Shown piece after piece: positions 52,475 to 64,000 of a DNA stretch of 64,000 nt. The notes beneath the pieces were generated by a model, which had not been told where the DNA came from, made no database searches, and saw only the letters and a program-made list of their open reading frames with translations. Position 1 is the first letter of the stretch, and every line of letters begins with the position of its first letter. The translations under genes were made by a program, and so were the position numbers. Source of the DNA: Erwinia pyrifoliae DSM 12163 (GTDB taxonomy: Bacteria > Pseudomonadota > Gammaproteobacteria > Enterobacterales > Enterobacteriaceae); NCBI RefSeq assembly GCF_000026985.1, contig NC_017390.1:210229-274228 (forward strand). Reading direction: 5' to 3'.

Positions 52475-53254
52475 ATGTTTGATATTGGTGTAAATCTGAC
52501 CAGCACCCAGTTTGCGAAAGATCGTGATAAGGTGGTAAAACGTGCGCGTGAAGCGGGCGTTAGCGGCATGCTTATCACCGGCACCAATGCGCTAGAAAGT
52601 CAGCAGGCACTCAGCCTGGCGCGCCAGCACGCGGATTACTGCTGGTCAACGGCCGGCGTGCACCCTCATCATGCCAGCGAATGGTCGGCTGAAACCGCTG
52701 CAACGCTGCGCCGGCTGTCGGAAAGCCCTCATGTTGTGGCTATCGGCGAATGTGGCCTCGATTTTAACCGCAATTTCTCGGAGCCAGAACAGCAGGCCTG
52801 GGCGTTTAATGCCCAGCTGGCGTTGGCCGCAGAGCTGTCTATGCCCGTATTCCTGCACTGCCGTGAAGCCCACGAGCGTTTCATTTCAATTCTTAAACCC
52901 TGGCTGCCCAGGCTAAAGGCGGCGGTACTGCACTGCTTTACCGGCACGCGTGCAGAACTTGAGTCCTGCCTGGCAGAGGGCTTATCTATTGGCATTACCG
53001 GCTGGATATGCGACGAACGGCGTGGACAGGAACTGCGTGAACTGGTGCCACTGATCCCCGTAGACCGCCTGCTGCTGGAAACGGATGCCCCCTGGCTACT
53101 GCCCCGAGATATGCGTCCGCGTCCGCCATCAAGACGTAATGAACCCTGCTTTTTACCGCATATCGTGCAGCAGGTAGCATTATTACGTGGGGATGACGTT
53201 GACGAACTGGCGGCGCAAACGGCGTTAAACGCACGTACACTGTTCAGTCTTTAG
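52475..53254 (+). CDS. tatD: 3'-5' single-strand DNA exonuclease TatD
   Basis: TatD is a Mg2+-dependent metal nuclease (TIM-barrel amidohydrolase family) acting on DNA and RNA, linked to repair of oxidative damage; it is not needed for Tat export. The 259-residue protein starts MFDIGVNL, with metal ligands in [14 protein letters not shown] (Glu in IGECGLDF), HCREAHE, HCFTG and [13 protein letters not shown] 52475 follows GGAAGGG. Confidence 0.96.
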   Translation: MFDIGVNLTSTQFAKDRDKVVKRAREAGVSGMLITGTNALESQQALSLARQHADYCWSTAGVHPHHASEWSAETAATLRRLSESPHVVAIGECGLDFNRNFSEPEQQAWAFNAQLALAAELSMPVFLHCREAHERFISILKPWLPRLKAAVLHCFTGTRAELESCLAEGLSIGITGWICDERRGQELRELVPLIPVDRLLLETDAPWLLPRDMRPRPPSRRNEPCFLPHIVQQVALLRGDDVDELAAQTALNARTLFSL

Positions 53255-53261
53255 TGTGGCC

Positions 53262-53280
53262 GGGGCATGACATGTGCCCC
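53262..53280. terminator. Hairpin between tatD and rfaH
   Basis: GGGGCA-TGACATG-TGCCCC. It lies between the converging tatD and rfaH stops, with no long T run, so a terminator role is likely but not certain. Confidence 0.5.
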
Positions 53281-53282
53281 TG

Positions 53283-53783
53283 CTAAGGGGCAGGTTTACA
53301 GCATCTGAACTGTTGATTGGCGATACTGCGCACGACCTGCTTATTTAACAGGTTTAACAGCAGCATCGATCGCGCTTCACCATCCGGTTCAGTAAATATC
53401 GCTTTCAGCCCTTCGAACGCCCCCTCGGTGATCATCACGGTATCGCCTGGTTGTGGCAATTCCCCGTCGTCAAGAGGTAACGCAGGACCGACCTGCAAAG
53501 CGTTTATCACACCTTGCGGCACGGTGGCAGGCTGATTGCCAAATCGAACGAAATGACTGACTCCACGCGTTGCACTGATGGTAGTGGTATGGATTGATTC
53601 CGGGTCGAATTCGACGAACAGATAATTAGGGAACAGCGGTTCACTGACTTGGGTGGGTTTACCACGCACTATTTTCTCTAAAGCAACCATCGGGCTAAGG
53701 CAATGAACTGCCTGGCGCTCAAGGTGTTCTTGTGCACGCAGTAGTTGGCCTCGTTTGCAGTAAAGTAAATACCAGGATTCCAT
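53283..53783 (-). CDS. rfaH: Transcription antitermination factor RfaH
   Basis: RfaH is a NusG paralogue recruited at ops sites to lengthen transcripts of LPS, haemolysin and sex-factor operons. The 166-residue protein has the NGN domain (about 1-100; [26 protein letters not shown]) and the fold-switching KOW domain (about 113-160; [25 protein letters not shown]). ATG 53783 gives the usual [10 protein letters not shown] start; upstream extension is not conserved. It is divergent from ubiD. Confidence 0.96.
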   Translation of the reverse strand: MESWYLLYCKRGQLLRAQEHLERQAVHCLSPMVALEKIVRGKPTQVSEPLFPNYLFVEFDPESIHTTTISATRGVSHFVRFGNQPATVPQGVINALQVGPALPLDDGELPQPGDTVMITEGAFEGLKAIFTEPDGEARSMLLLNLLNKQVVRSIANQQFRCCKPAP

Positions 53784-54031
53784 AACATCACTTTCCAATT
53801 ATCTTGCCTGCAAGAATAGCAAAATCGTTGTCATAGTTATAGCGAGATCGGAGACAGCGGCGGGTTGCCAAATGCCTTAATGACAGTTAATGCATCGCGC
53901 GATGAATTTAAATCCGCATTGATTATCATATTTGCAAGGCAACAGCGCGTCTAAACTTACCAACAAAATTAGCCCTCAGCGCTGGATCGGCACTATAATG
54001 GCTCACTCACTGGCCGTACTGATGGAAAGTC

Positions 54032-55516
54032 ATGAAATACCACGACTTACGCGACTTCATTTCTCTGCTTGAACAGCGTGGGGAATTAAAACGTATCAAA
54101 CAACAGATCGACCCCGATCTTGAAATGACCGAAATTGCCGACCGTACGCTGCGTGCCGGTGGTCCGGCGCTGCTGTTCGAAAACCCGAAAGGCTACAGTA
54201 TGCCGGTGCTTTGTAATCTGTTTGGCACCCCGGATCGCGTGGCGATGGGGATGGGCCAGGAAGATGTGAAAGCACTGCGTGATGTGGGAAGGCTGCTGGC
54301 CTTTCTGAAAGAGCCTGAACCGCCGCGTGGCTTCCGCGACTTTTTTGACAAAATACCGCAGTGGAAACAGGTATTAAATATGCCGACCAAACGGCTGCGC
54401 AATGCACCCTGTCAGCAGCAGATCTGGCAGGGCGATGATGTCGATCTGTCGCGCATCCCGGTGATGAAGTGCTGGCCGGGCGATGCCGCCCCGCTGGTGA
54501 CCTGGGGGCTGACCGTGACGCGTGGCCCGCAAAAAGAGCGGCAGAATCTGGGCATCTATCGCCAGCAGGTGATCGGCAAAAACAAACTGATCATGCGCTG
54601 GCTTTCCCACCGTGGCGGCGCGCTGGACTACCAGGAGTGGTGCCAGCAGCATCCGGGGGAACGCTTCCCGGTTTCCGTGGCGCTCGGTGCCGATCCGGCG
54701 ACCATCCTCGGTGCGGTGACGCCGGTGCCGGATACGCTGTCCGAATATGCCTTTGCCGGACTGTTGCGCGGCACGAAAACTGAAGTTGTTAAGTGCGTAT
54801 CAAACGATCTCGAAGTACCTGCCAGCGCGGAGATTGTGCTGGAAGGTTATATCGATCCGGGTGAAATGGCACCGGAAGGTCCCTACGGCGACCATACCGG
54901 CTACTATAATGAAGTGGATGATTTCCCGGTATTTACCCTTACTCATATTACGCAGCGCCGTGATGCGATCTATCATTCTACTTACACCGGACGTCCGCCG
55001 GATGAACCTGCGGTGCTCGGTGTGGCGCTGAATGAGGTTTTTGTCCCGATTTTACAAAAACAGTTTCCGGAGATTGTCGACTTCTATCTGCCGCCCGAAG
55101 GGTGTTCCTATCGCCTGGCGGTAGTGACAATTAAGAAGCAGTATGCCGGTCACGCCAAACGCGTCATGATGGGCGTCTGGTCCTTTCTGCGGCAATTTAT
55201 GTATACCAAATTTGTTATCGTTTGCGATGACGACGTCAATGCGCGTGACTGGAATGATGTTATCTGGGCGATTACCACGCGTATGGACCCGGCACGCGAT
55301 ACGGTTCTGGTAGAGAACACGCCGATTGATTATCTTGATTTTGCCTCGCCGGTTTCCGGTCTGGGGTCAAAAATGGGGATGGATGCGACGAATAAATGGC
55401 CTGGCGAAACACAGCGCGAGTGGGGGACTCCCATCCGTAAGGATCCCGCTGTTGTCGCCCGTATTGATGCGATCTGGGATGAGTTAGGCATCTTGAGTGA
55501 TACACCAGCGCGCTGA
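54032..55516 (+). CDS. ubiD: 3-octaprenyl-4-hydroxybenzoate decarboxylase (prFMN-dependent)
   Basis: UbiD decarboxylates 3-octaprenyl-4-hydroxybenzoate in ubiquinone synthesis with the prenylated FMN made by UbiX. The 494-residue protein has the conserved [19 protein letters not shown] and [13 protein letters not shown] (catalytic Glu region), and [11 protein letters not shown]. Upstream, a TATAAT at 53994-53999 could be its -10 box. The 248-base interval to rfaH otherwise shows nothing definite. Confidence 0.97.
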   Translation: MKYHDLRDFISLLEQRGELKRIKQQIDPDLEMTEIADRTLRAGGPALLFENPKGYSMPVLCNLFGTPDRVAMGMGQEDVKALRDVGRLLAFLKEPEPPRGFRDFFDKIPQWKQVLNMPTKRLRNAPCQQQIWQGDDVDLSRIPVMKCWPGDAAPLVTWGLTVTRGPQKERQNLGIYRQQVIGKNKLIMRWLSHRGGALDYQEWCQQHPGERFPVSVALGADPATILGAVTPVPDTLSEYAFAGLLRGTKTEVVKCVSNDLEVPASAEIVLEGYIDPGEMAPEGPYGDHTGYYNEVDDFPVFTLTHITQRRDAIYHSTYTGRPPDEPAVLGVALNEVFVPILQKQFPEIVDFYLPPEGCSYRLAVVTIKKQYAGHAKRVMMGVWSFLRQFMYTKFVIVCDDDVNARDWNDVIWAITTRMDPARDTVLVENTPIDYLDFASPVSGLGSKMGMDATNKWPGETQREWGTPIRKDPAVVARIDAIWDELGILSDTPAR

Positions 55517-55560
55517 AGCGTTGATGGTCAAATGATAATGACGACCCGACAGGGGAACGC

Positions 55561-56262
55561 ATGACAACCTTAAGCTGTAAAGTGACCTCAGTAGAGGCTA
55601 TTACCGATACCGTGTACCGTGTCCGTCTGATCCCGGAGGCTGACTTCAGTTTTCGTGCGGGTCAGTATTTGATGGTGGTAATGGACGAGAACGATAAGCG
55701 CCCGTTCTCTCTCGCCTCCACGCCGATGGAAAAAGACATCATTGAACTGCATATCGGTGCTTCCGAGCTTAACCTCTATGCCATGGCGGTGATGGAGCGT
55801 ATTCATCAGCAGCGCCAGATTACCGTAGATATTCCTCATGGCGATGCGTGGTTACGTGAGGAGGGCGATCGTCCGCTGCTACTGATTGCGGGCGGTACCG
55901 GTTTCTCTTATGCGCGTTCCATCCTCCTGACGGCACTGGCGCAGCAGCCGGACCGCCATATTGCGATTTACTGGGGCGGGCGCGAGCTGAAGCACCTGTA
56001 TGACCTGGATGAACTGAATGCACTGGCTGTCAGGCATCCGAACCTGAAGGTGGTTCCGGTAGTTGAACAGCCGGAAGAAGGGTTTACCGGCCGCAATGGC
56101 ACCGTTCTGACCGCAGTTATGCAGGATTATGGCAGCCTGTCCGGGCATGATATCTATATCGCTGGCCGTTTCGAAATGGCGAAAATTGCCCGCGAACGTT
56201 TCTGTGCCGAGCGTGGTGCGCAGGAAGCGCACATGTTTGGCGATGCCTTTGCCTTTATCTGA
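55561..56262 (+). CDS. fre: NAD(P)H-flavin reductase
   Basis: Fre supplies reduced flavin, for example for iron release, cobalamin reduction and activation of ribonucleotide reductase. The 233-residue protein is of the ferredoxin-NADP reductase fold, with the flavin motif RPFSLAS (near 47-53), nucleotide loop [10 protein letters not shown] and WGGRE, and a C-terminal [12 protein letters not shown]. It lies 44 bp after ubiD. Confidence 0.96.
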   Translation: MTTLSCKVTSVEAITDTVYRVRLIPEADFSFRAGQYLMVVMDENDKRPFSLASTPMEKDIIELHIGASELNLYAMAVMERIHQQRQITVDIPHGDAWLREEGDRPLLLIAGGTGFSYARSILLTALAQQPDRHIAIYWGGRELKHLYDLDELNALAVRHPNLKVVPVVEQPEEGFTGRNGTVLTAVMQDYGSLSGHDIYIAGRFEMAKIARERFCAERGAQEAHMFGDAFAFI

Positions 56263-56306
56263 CGGGAAGGGGGAGCTTTGCTGTCCCCTGCTTTCATTCA
56301 CAGGGA

Positions 56307-56335
56307 TGAAAAACCGCCTTTACTGAAAGGCGGTT
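56307..56335 (-). terminator. Terminator of fadBA (possibly bidirectional)
   Basis: A 9-bp stem AACCGCCTT / AAGGCGGTT with loop TACTGA. On the minus strand it is followed by T5, which fits the fadBA transcript; on the plus side (fre) the T run is absent. It lies 32 bases past the fadA stop. Confidence 0.75.
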
Positions 56336-56366
56336 AACTGAAGTACCGTTGGACGGTATTAATCTG

Positions 56367-59727
<3,361 letters not shown>

Positions 59728-59754
59728 ATCTGTCTCCTGAACCGCGATAAGGGG

Positions 59755-59771
59755 ATCTGGTCATACCAGAT
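59755..59771. promoter_or_regulatory. FadR operator of fadBA
   Basis: ATCTGGTCATACCAGAT is a 17-base palindrome matching the FadR consensus (core TGGTNNNACCA) and closely like the E. coli fadB operator. It lies 28-44 bases before the fadB start. FadR would repress fadBA in the absence of long-chain acyl-CoA. Confidence 0.85.
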
Positions 59772-59912
59772 GACCTGAAGTGTGAGATTGATATTAATGA
59801 TTTGCAAATATAACGTTGTGTATTTGCTGGCAGGATCACAGCTGCGGCAACACGGCATCCCCCCGCTGGCTGTGGTAAGATGACGACAATTTCGTAATCA
59901 CGGAGACGGGGC

Positions 59913-61244
59913 ATGGAGTCGTTAGTGACGCTCTATCAGGAGCATATTAAAACCCTGCAACAGCGCGCACAGCAGGTGCTGGCACGCCATAATCTTGATG
60001 CAATGTTGATTCATTCCGGGGAGTTACTCACGGTATTCCTTGACGATCATACCTATCCCTTCAAAGTGAATCCACAGTTCAAAGCCTGGGTTCCCGTTAC
60101 CCAGGTGCCAAACTGCTGGCTGTGGATAGATGGCGTCAGCAAGCCTAAGCTGTGGTTCTATTCCCCGGTTGATTACTGGCATGACGTGGAGCCGCTGCCG
60201 AACAGTTTCTGGACGGGCGAAATTGATATTGTTCCACTGAAAAACGCCGATGATATTGCCCGACTGTTACCTGCACAGCGGCAGAACGTGGCCTGTATTG
60301 GCCCGGTGGCCGCGCGTGCTACCCAATTAGGCTTCAATACCGACGCGATTAATCCCCAGGGCGTCATCGACTTCCTGCATTACTATCGCGCCTACAAAAC
60401 CGGCTATGAGCTGTATTGTTTGCGCCAGGCGCAAATGATTGCGGTAACCGGCCACCGGGCGGCGAAAGAAGCATTCAAAGCGCGGTTGAGTGAATTCGAC
60501 ATTAACGTGGCTTATCTCAGTGCCACCGGCCACCGGGACACGGACGTCCCGTACGGCAATATCATCGCGTTGAACGAGCATGCAGCGATATTGCATTACA
60601 CAAAACTCGACCAGCAGCTGCCCGAAAAGCGCCGCAGTTTCCTGATTGACGCCGGGGCAGAATACAATGGCTATGCGGCCGACATCACCCGCAGCTATGC
60701 CGCAAGTGAAGGCAGCGAATATGCGCAGCTGATTAAAGACATGAATAAGGAAGAGCTGGAGCTGATCGCCACCATGAAAGCGGGCGTACGCTACACCGAA
60801 TATCATCAGCAAATGCACTACCGCATTGCCAGCCTGCTGCTTAAACATCAGCTGGTGAACGGGCTTAGTGCGGAAGCGATGGTGAAAGAGGACCTCACCG
60901 GGCCGTTTATGCCGCATGGCATTGGTCACTTGCTGGGCTTACAGGTTCATGACGTGGCAGGCTTTATGCAGGACGATCGCGGTACGCATCTCGCTGCGCC
61001 GCAGCAGTATCCTTATCTGCGCTGTACCCGCGTGCTGGAGCCGGGAATGGTGCTGACCATTGAGCCGGGGATCTACTTTATCGCTTCTCTACTGGCTCCC
61101 TGGCGTGCCGGTAAGTTCAGCAAGTATTTTGACTGGGCGAAAATCGATGCGCTGAGAGCTTATGGCGGTATTCGCATCGAAGATAATGTGGTTATCCATA
61201 AAAATAGCGTGGAAAACATGACGCGCGACCTTCATCTGGCCTGA
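59913..61244 (+). CDS. pepQ: Xaa-Pro dipeptidase PepQ
   Basis: PepQ is a Mn2+-dependent proline dipeptidase of the pita-bread (M24) family that hydrolyses X-Pro dipeptides. The 443-residue protein matches E. coli in length and has the metal ligands D in [20 protein letters not shown] in [13 protein letters not shown], and E in TIEPGIYF and [10 protein letters not shown]. It is divergent from fadB, 185 bp away, and abuts yigZ (sharing one base). Confidence 0.97.
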   Translation: MESLVTLYQEHIKTLQQRAQQVLARHNLDAMLIHSGELLTVFLDDHTYPFKVNPQFKAWVPVTQVPNCWLWIDGVSKPKLWFYSPVDYWHDVEPLPNSFWTGEIDIVPLKNADDIARLLPAQRQNVACIGPVAARATQLGFNTDAINPQGVIDFLHYYRAYKTGYELYCLRQAQMIAVTGHRAAKEAFKARLSEFDINVAYLSATGHRDTDVPYGNIIALNEHAAILHYTKLDQQLPEKRRSFLIDAGAEYNGYAADITRSYAASEGSEYAQLIKDMNKEELELIATMKAGVRYTEYHQQMHYRIASLLLKHQLVNGLSAEAMVKEDLTGPFMPHGIGHLLGLQVHDVAGFMQDDRGTHLAAPQQYPYLRCTRVLEPGMVLTIEPGIYFIASLLAPWRAGKFSKYFDWAKIDALRAYGGIRIEDNVVIHKNSVENMTRDLHLA

Positions 61245-61855
61245 TGGACGCTTACGATATCCCGGCAGAGCCGTGGAGCTTTAGCGAAGAGATAAAAAAA
61301 AGCCGTTTTATTACGCTGCTGGCTCATACTGATGGTGTAGACGAGGCGCGAGCCTTTGTCCAGCAGATCAAACAGCAGCATCCGGCAGCGCGGCACCACT
61401 GCTGGGCATTCGTCGCCGGGGCGCCTGATGATTCGCAGCAGCTGGGCTTTTCCGATGATGGTGAGCCGTCCGGTACCGCCGGTAAACCGATACTGGCTCA
61501 GCTGATGGGAAGCCATATAGGCGAAATCACGGCGGTGGTGGTGCGCTATTACGGCGGTATTATGCTGGGAACCGGCGGGCTGGTTAAAGCTTACGGTGGC
61601 GGTGTCCAGCAGGCGCTACGCCTGCTGCCTCGCCGGGTGAAAGTTCCCATGCTTACGTTCAGCCTTATCTGCAACTATGCGCAGTTAAGTGAAATTGAGC
61701 GCCTGGTGGCTCGCTTCGATGGACAGGTGCTCAACAGTGAGTTTCTGGAAAAAATTACGCTCACCCTGGCTTTGCCCCATGCGCGGGTGGCAGGCTTCAG
61801 GCAAAATTTGTCAGACTTCAGCCGGGGCACTTTGCAATTAGTCTCGCTTAAATAA
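61244..61855 (+). CDS. yigZ: IMPACT-family protein YigZ
   Basis: A conserved protein with the UPF0029/IMPACT N-terminal fold (SEEIKKSRFITLLAHTDG, DDGEPSGTAGKPI, RYYGGIMLGTGGLVKAYG) and a C-terminal ferredoxin-like DUF1949 domain. The family has been linked to translation control, but its exact role in enterobacteria is unknown. Length 203, near the E. coli 204. It is directly coupled to pepQ and followed by trkH 28 bp later. Confidence 0.94.
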   Translation: MDAYDIPAEPWSFSEEIKKSRFITLLAHTDGVDEARAFVQQIKQQHPAARHHCWAFVAGAPDDSQQLGFSDDGEPSGTAGKPILAQLMGSHIGEITAVVVRYYGGIMLGTGGLVKAYGGGVQQALRLLPRRVKVPMLTFSLICNYAQLSEIERLVARFDGQVLNSEFLEKITLTLALPHARVAGFRQNLSDFSRGTLQLVSLK

Positions 61856-61883
61856 CATTTCACGTCAGGAAAGGAACGGCAGA

Positions 61884-63335
61884 ATGCATTTTCGCGCCAT
61901 TACCCGCATAGTGGGTTTACTGGTCATTTTGTTCTCAGGCACCATGATCGTGCCCGGACTGGTGGCATTGATCTACCGCGACGGTGCAGGGCGTGCATTC
62001 ACCCAGACGTTTTTTATGGCGTTGATGATCGGCACGTTACTCTGGTGGCCGAACCGTAAAAAGAAAAGTGAACTGAAGCCGCGTGAAGGATTCCTTATCG
62101 TGGTCCTGTTCTGGACGGTGTTGGGCAGCGTGGGGGCGATGCCGTTTATCTTTACTGAACAGCCACACCTCAAGTTGACCGATGCTTTTTTTGAGTCATT
62201 TTCCGCGCTGACAACCACTGGCGCGACGACTCTGACAGGGCTGGATACATTGCCAAAGGCCATTCTGTTTTATCGTCAGATGCTGCAATGGCTGGGTGGG
62301 ATGGGGATTATCGTGCTGGCCGTGGCGATCCTGCCTATCCTCGGCGTGGGGGGCATGCAGCTTTACCGTGCCGAAATGCCCGGTCCACTGAAAGACAATA
62401 AGATGCGCCCGCGCATTGCTGAAACGGCGAAAACGTTGTGGCTGATCTACGTTTTGCTAACCGTTGCCTGCGCGCTGGCTCTGTGGCTGGCCGGCATGTC
62501 GCTGTTCGACGCAATTGGCCATAGCTTCTCCACTATCGCCATTGGTGGCTTTTCCACCCATGATGCCAGCATCGGCTACTTTAACAGTCCGACCATAAAT
62601 ACCATTATTGCCGTTTTCCTGCTGATATCCGGCTGTAACTATGGTCTGCACTTTTCATTGCTCAGTGGACGTAACCTGCGCGTTTACTGGCGTGACCCGG
62701 AATTCCGCATGTTTATCGGCGTGCAGATTACGCTGGTAGTGATTTGTACCCTGGTGTTATGGTTCCATGATGTTTATCAAAGTGGGATGCAGACGCTCAA
62801 CCAGGCTTTTTTCCAGGTTGTTTCGATGGCGACCACCGCTGGCTTCACCACGGACAGTATCGCGCGTTGGCCATTATTCCTGCCGGTATTGCTGTTGTGT
62901 TCCGCGTTTATCGGCGGTTGTGCCGGTTCTACCGGCGGGGGGCTGAAGGTTATCCGTATTCTGCTGTTGTTTAAACAAGGAACGCGTGAGTTGAAAAGGC
63001 TGGTGCACCCCAATGCGGTTTACACCATTAAGCTGGGTAATCGTGCCTTGCCTGAACGTATCCTTGAAGCGGTGTGGGGGTTCTTCTCTGCTTATGCACT
63101 GGTATTTATCCTCAGCATGCTGGCGATTATTGCTACCGGCGTTGATGACTTTTCGGCATTTGCAGCTGTTGCCGCTACGTTGAATAACCTTGGCCCAGGC
63201 TTAGGGGTCGTGGCGGATAACTTCACTTCGATGAATGACACGGCTAAGTGGATCCTGATTTTGACGATGCTGTTCGGGCGTCTTGAAGTCTTTACCTTAT
63301 TAGTTCTGTTTACGCCAACATTCTGGCGTGAGTAA
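61884..63335 (+). CDS. trkH: Trk-system potassium uptake channel TrkH
   Basis: TrkH is the K+ channel subunit gated by TrkA. The 483-residue protein has four SxTG-like selectivity repeats visible as ALTTTGATTLTG, STIAIGGFSTHD, ATTAGFTTDS and NNLGPGLG, and about 10 membrane segments. It belongs to the pepQ-yigZ-trkH-hemG run, 14 bp before hemG. Confidence 0.97.
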   Translation: MHFRAITRIVGLLVILFSGTMIVPGLVALIYRDGAGRAFTQTFFMALMIGTLLWWPNRKKKSELKPREGFLIVVLFWTVLGSVGAMPFIFTEQPHLKLTDAFFESFSALTTTGATTLTGLDTLPKAILFYRQMLQWLGGMGIIVLAVAILPILGVGGMQLYRAEMPGPLKDNKMRPRIAETAKTLWLIYVLLTVACALALWLAGMSLFDAIGHSFSTIAIGGFSTHDASIGYFNSPTINTIIAVFLLISGCNYGLHFSLLSGRNLRVYWRDPEFRMFIGVQITLVVICTLVLWFHDVYQSGMQTLNQAFFQVVSMATTAGFTTDSIARWPLFLPVLLLCSAFIGGCAGSTGGGLKVIRILLLFKQGTRELKRLVHPNAVYTIKLGNRALPERILEAVWGFFSAYALVFILSMLAIIATGVDDFSAFAAVAATLNNLGPGLGVVADNFTSMNDTAKWILILTMLFGRLEVFTLLVLFTPTFWRE

Positions 63336-63349
63336 GCGAGAGTTGAATA

Positions 63350-63886
63350 ATGAAAGCGCTAATCCTGTTTTCCAGCCGTGACGGTCAAACCCGCCAGATT
63401 GCCTTTTATATTGCTAATCTCCTTAAGGAGCAGCGTGAATGCGATGTTTTCAATATCCAACACGTTGACGATATCGACTGGGCGCAATATGACCGGGTGC
63501 TGATTGGCGCATCGATCCGTTATGGTCATTTCCAGCCGGTCGTTGCAAAATTTGTGAAAAGCAATCTCAACGCATTGCAGCAGCGCGCGAGTGGTTTCTT
63601 CTCTGTGAACCTGACGGCGCGCAAGCCGGAGAAGCGTACGCCGCAAACCAACGCTTACACGCGTAAGTTCTTGCTTCAGTCCCCGTGGGAACCCGACTGT
63701 TGCGCGGTTTTTGCCGGTGCATTACGTTATCCCCTATATGGCTTCTTCGATCGCACTATGATCCAGCTGATTATGCGCATGACCAAGGGCGAAACGGATA
63801 CCAGTAAGGAAGTTGAGTACACTGACTGGCAACAGGTGAGCCGCTTTGCCCATGAATTTGCCGAATTATCCAGCAAATTGCAGTAA
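63350..63886 (+). CDS. hemG: Menaquinone-dependent protoporphyrinogen IX dehydrogenase HemG
   Basis: HemG, a long-chain flavodoxin-like protein, oxidises protoporphyrinogen IX to protoporphyrin IX with quinone as electron acceptor. The 178-residue protein begins [22 protein letters not shown] with the FMN phosphate loop SSRDGQT, and has GASIRYGHF and the conserved [15 protein letters not shown]. It is slightly shorter than E. coli HemG (181). As in E. coli, it is followed by an rRNA operon promoter. Confidence 0.97.
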   Translation: MKALILFSSRDGQTRQIAFYIANLLKEQRECDVFNIQHVDDIDWAQYDRVLIGASIRYGHFQPVVAKFVKSNLNALQQRASGFFSVNLTARKPEKRTPQTNAYTRKFLLQSPWEPDCCAVFAGALRYPLYGFFDRTMIQLIMRMTKGETDTSKEVEYTDWQQVSRFAHEFAELSSKLQ

Positions 63887-63941
63887 AAAAACGCGTTTCG
63901 ATGAAAAATAAGGTGCTCAGGCATTTTTCTGCAATAAACGC

Positions 63942-63969
63942 TTGTCAGCCGTCAGAAACTCCCTATAAT
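63942..63969 (+). promoter_or_regulatory. rRNA operon P1 promoter (rrn cut by window edge)
   Basis: TTGTCA (63942-63947) and TATAAT (63964-63969) are spaced by 16 bases and followed by a GC-rich GCGCCTCCAC discriminator, the hallmark of rrn P1 promoters controlled by ppGpp/DksA. The initiation region reads CACTGACACGGAACAACGGC, as in known rrn P1 sites. Upstream A/T-rich tracts (63887-63938) fit UP-element and Fis sites. The rRNA genes lie beyond the window. Confidence 0.9.
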
Positions 63970-64000
63970 GCGCCTCCACTGACACGGAACAACGGCTTAC

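Overview
This window is a stretch of conserved gammaproteobacterial chromosome. Gene order follows the gppA-rhlB-trxA-rho-wec...hemG-rrn segment of Escherichia coli. Protein sequences match my memory of the E. coli orthologues closely, but with enough divergence and local rearrangement (glpT and a yehS-like gene between yigL and metR; no cyaY, rarD or rhtC at their usual places) to suggest another Enterobacterales genus. Erwinia or a close relative is my best guess. No phage, transposon, CRISPR array or integrase was seen.

Layout: 1-3940 carries the 5' part of gppA, rhlB, then trxA and rho (RNA helicase, thioredoxin, Rho factor). 4121-16925 is the complete enterobacterial common antigen (ECA) operon wecA-wzzE-wecB-wecC-rffG-rffH-wecD-wecE-wzxE-wecF-wzyE-wecG, with most genes overlapping or nearly touching. 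17053-17990 is a tRNA operon (Arg-CCG, His-GTG, Leu-CAG, Pro-TGG twice) followed by a duplicated structured trailer. 18168-22325 is hemCDXY on the minus strand (early tetrapyrrole synthesis), divergent from cyaA. 22619-30879 is cyaA, lptM, dapF, yigA, xerC, yigB and uvrD. 30912-38222 is corA with a regulatory leader, yigI, pldA, recQ, rhtB, pldB and yigL. 38321-40508 holds glpT and yehS. 40612-45923 is metR/metE, ysgA and udp. 46098-50715 is rmuC and the ubiquinone genes ubiE-ubiJ-ubiB. 50835-53254 is tatABCD. 53283-56262 is rfaH, ubiD and fre. 56367-59727 is fadBA under a FadR operator, divergent from pepQ-yigZ-trkH-hemG. The window ends in a textbook rRNA P1 promoter, so an rRNA operon should start just beyond base 64000.

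Functional themes are cell-surface polysaccharide (ECA), haem and ubiquinone synthesis, global regulation (cAMP, Rho, RfaH), DNA repair (uvrD, recQ, xerC, rmuC), protein export (Tat) and fatty-acid oxidation. Several regulatory sites are legible: CRP sites at cyaA, glpT and udp, a MetJ-like box at metE, a perfect FadR palindrome at fadB, a LexA-like box at uvrD, and a corA leader with a small upstream reading frame and hairpin.

I did not find a new multi-gene system. The least ordinary items are the duplicated tRNA-Pro trailer with a tRNA remnant, the missing cyaY, the corA leader, and the displaced glpT/yehS pair.
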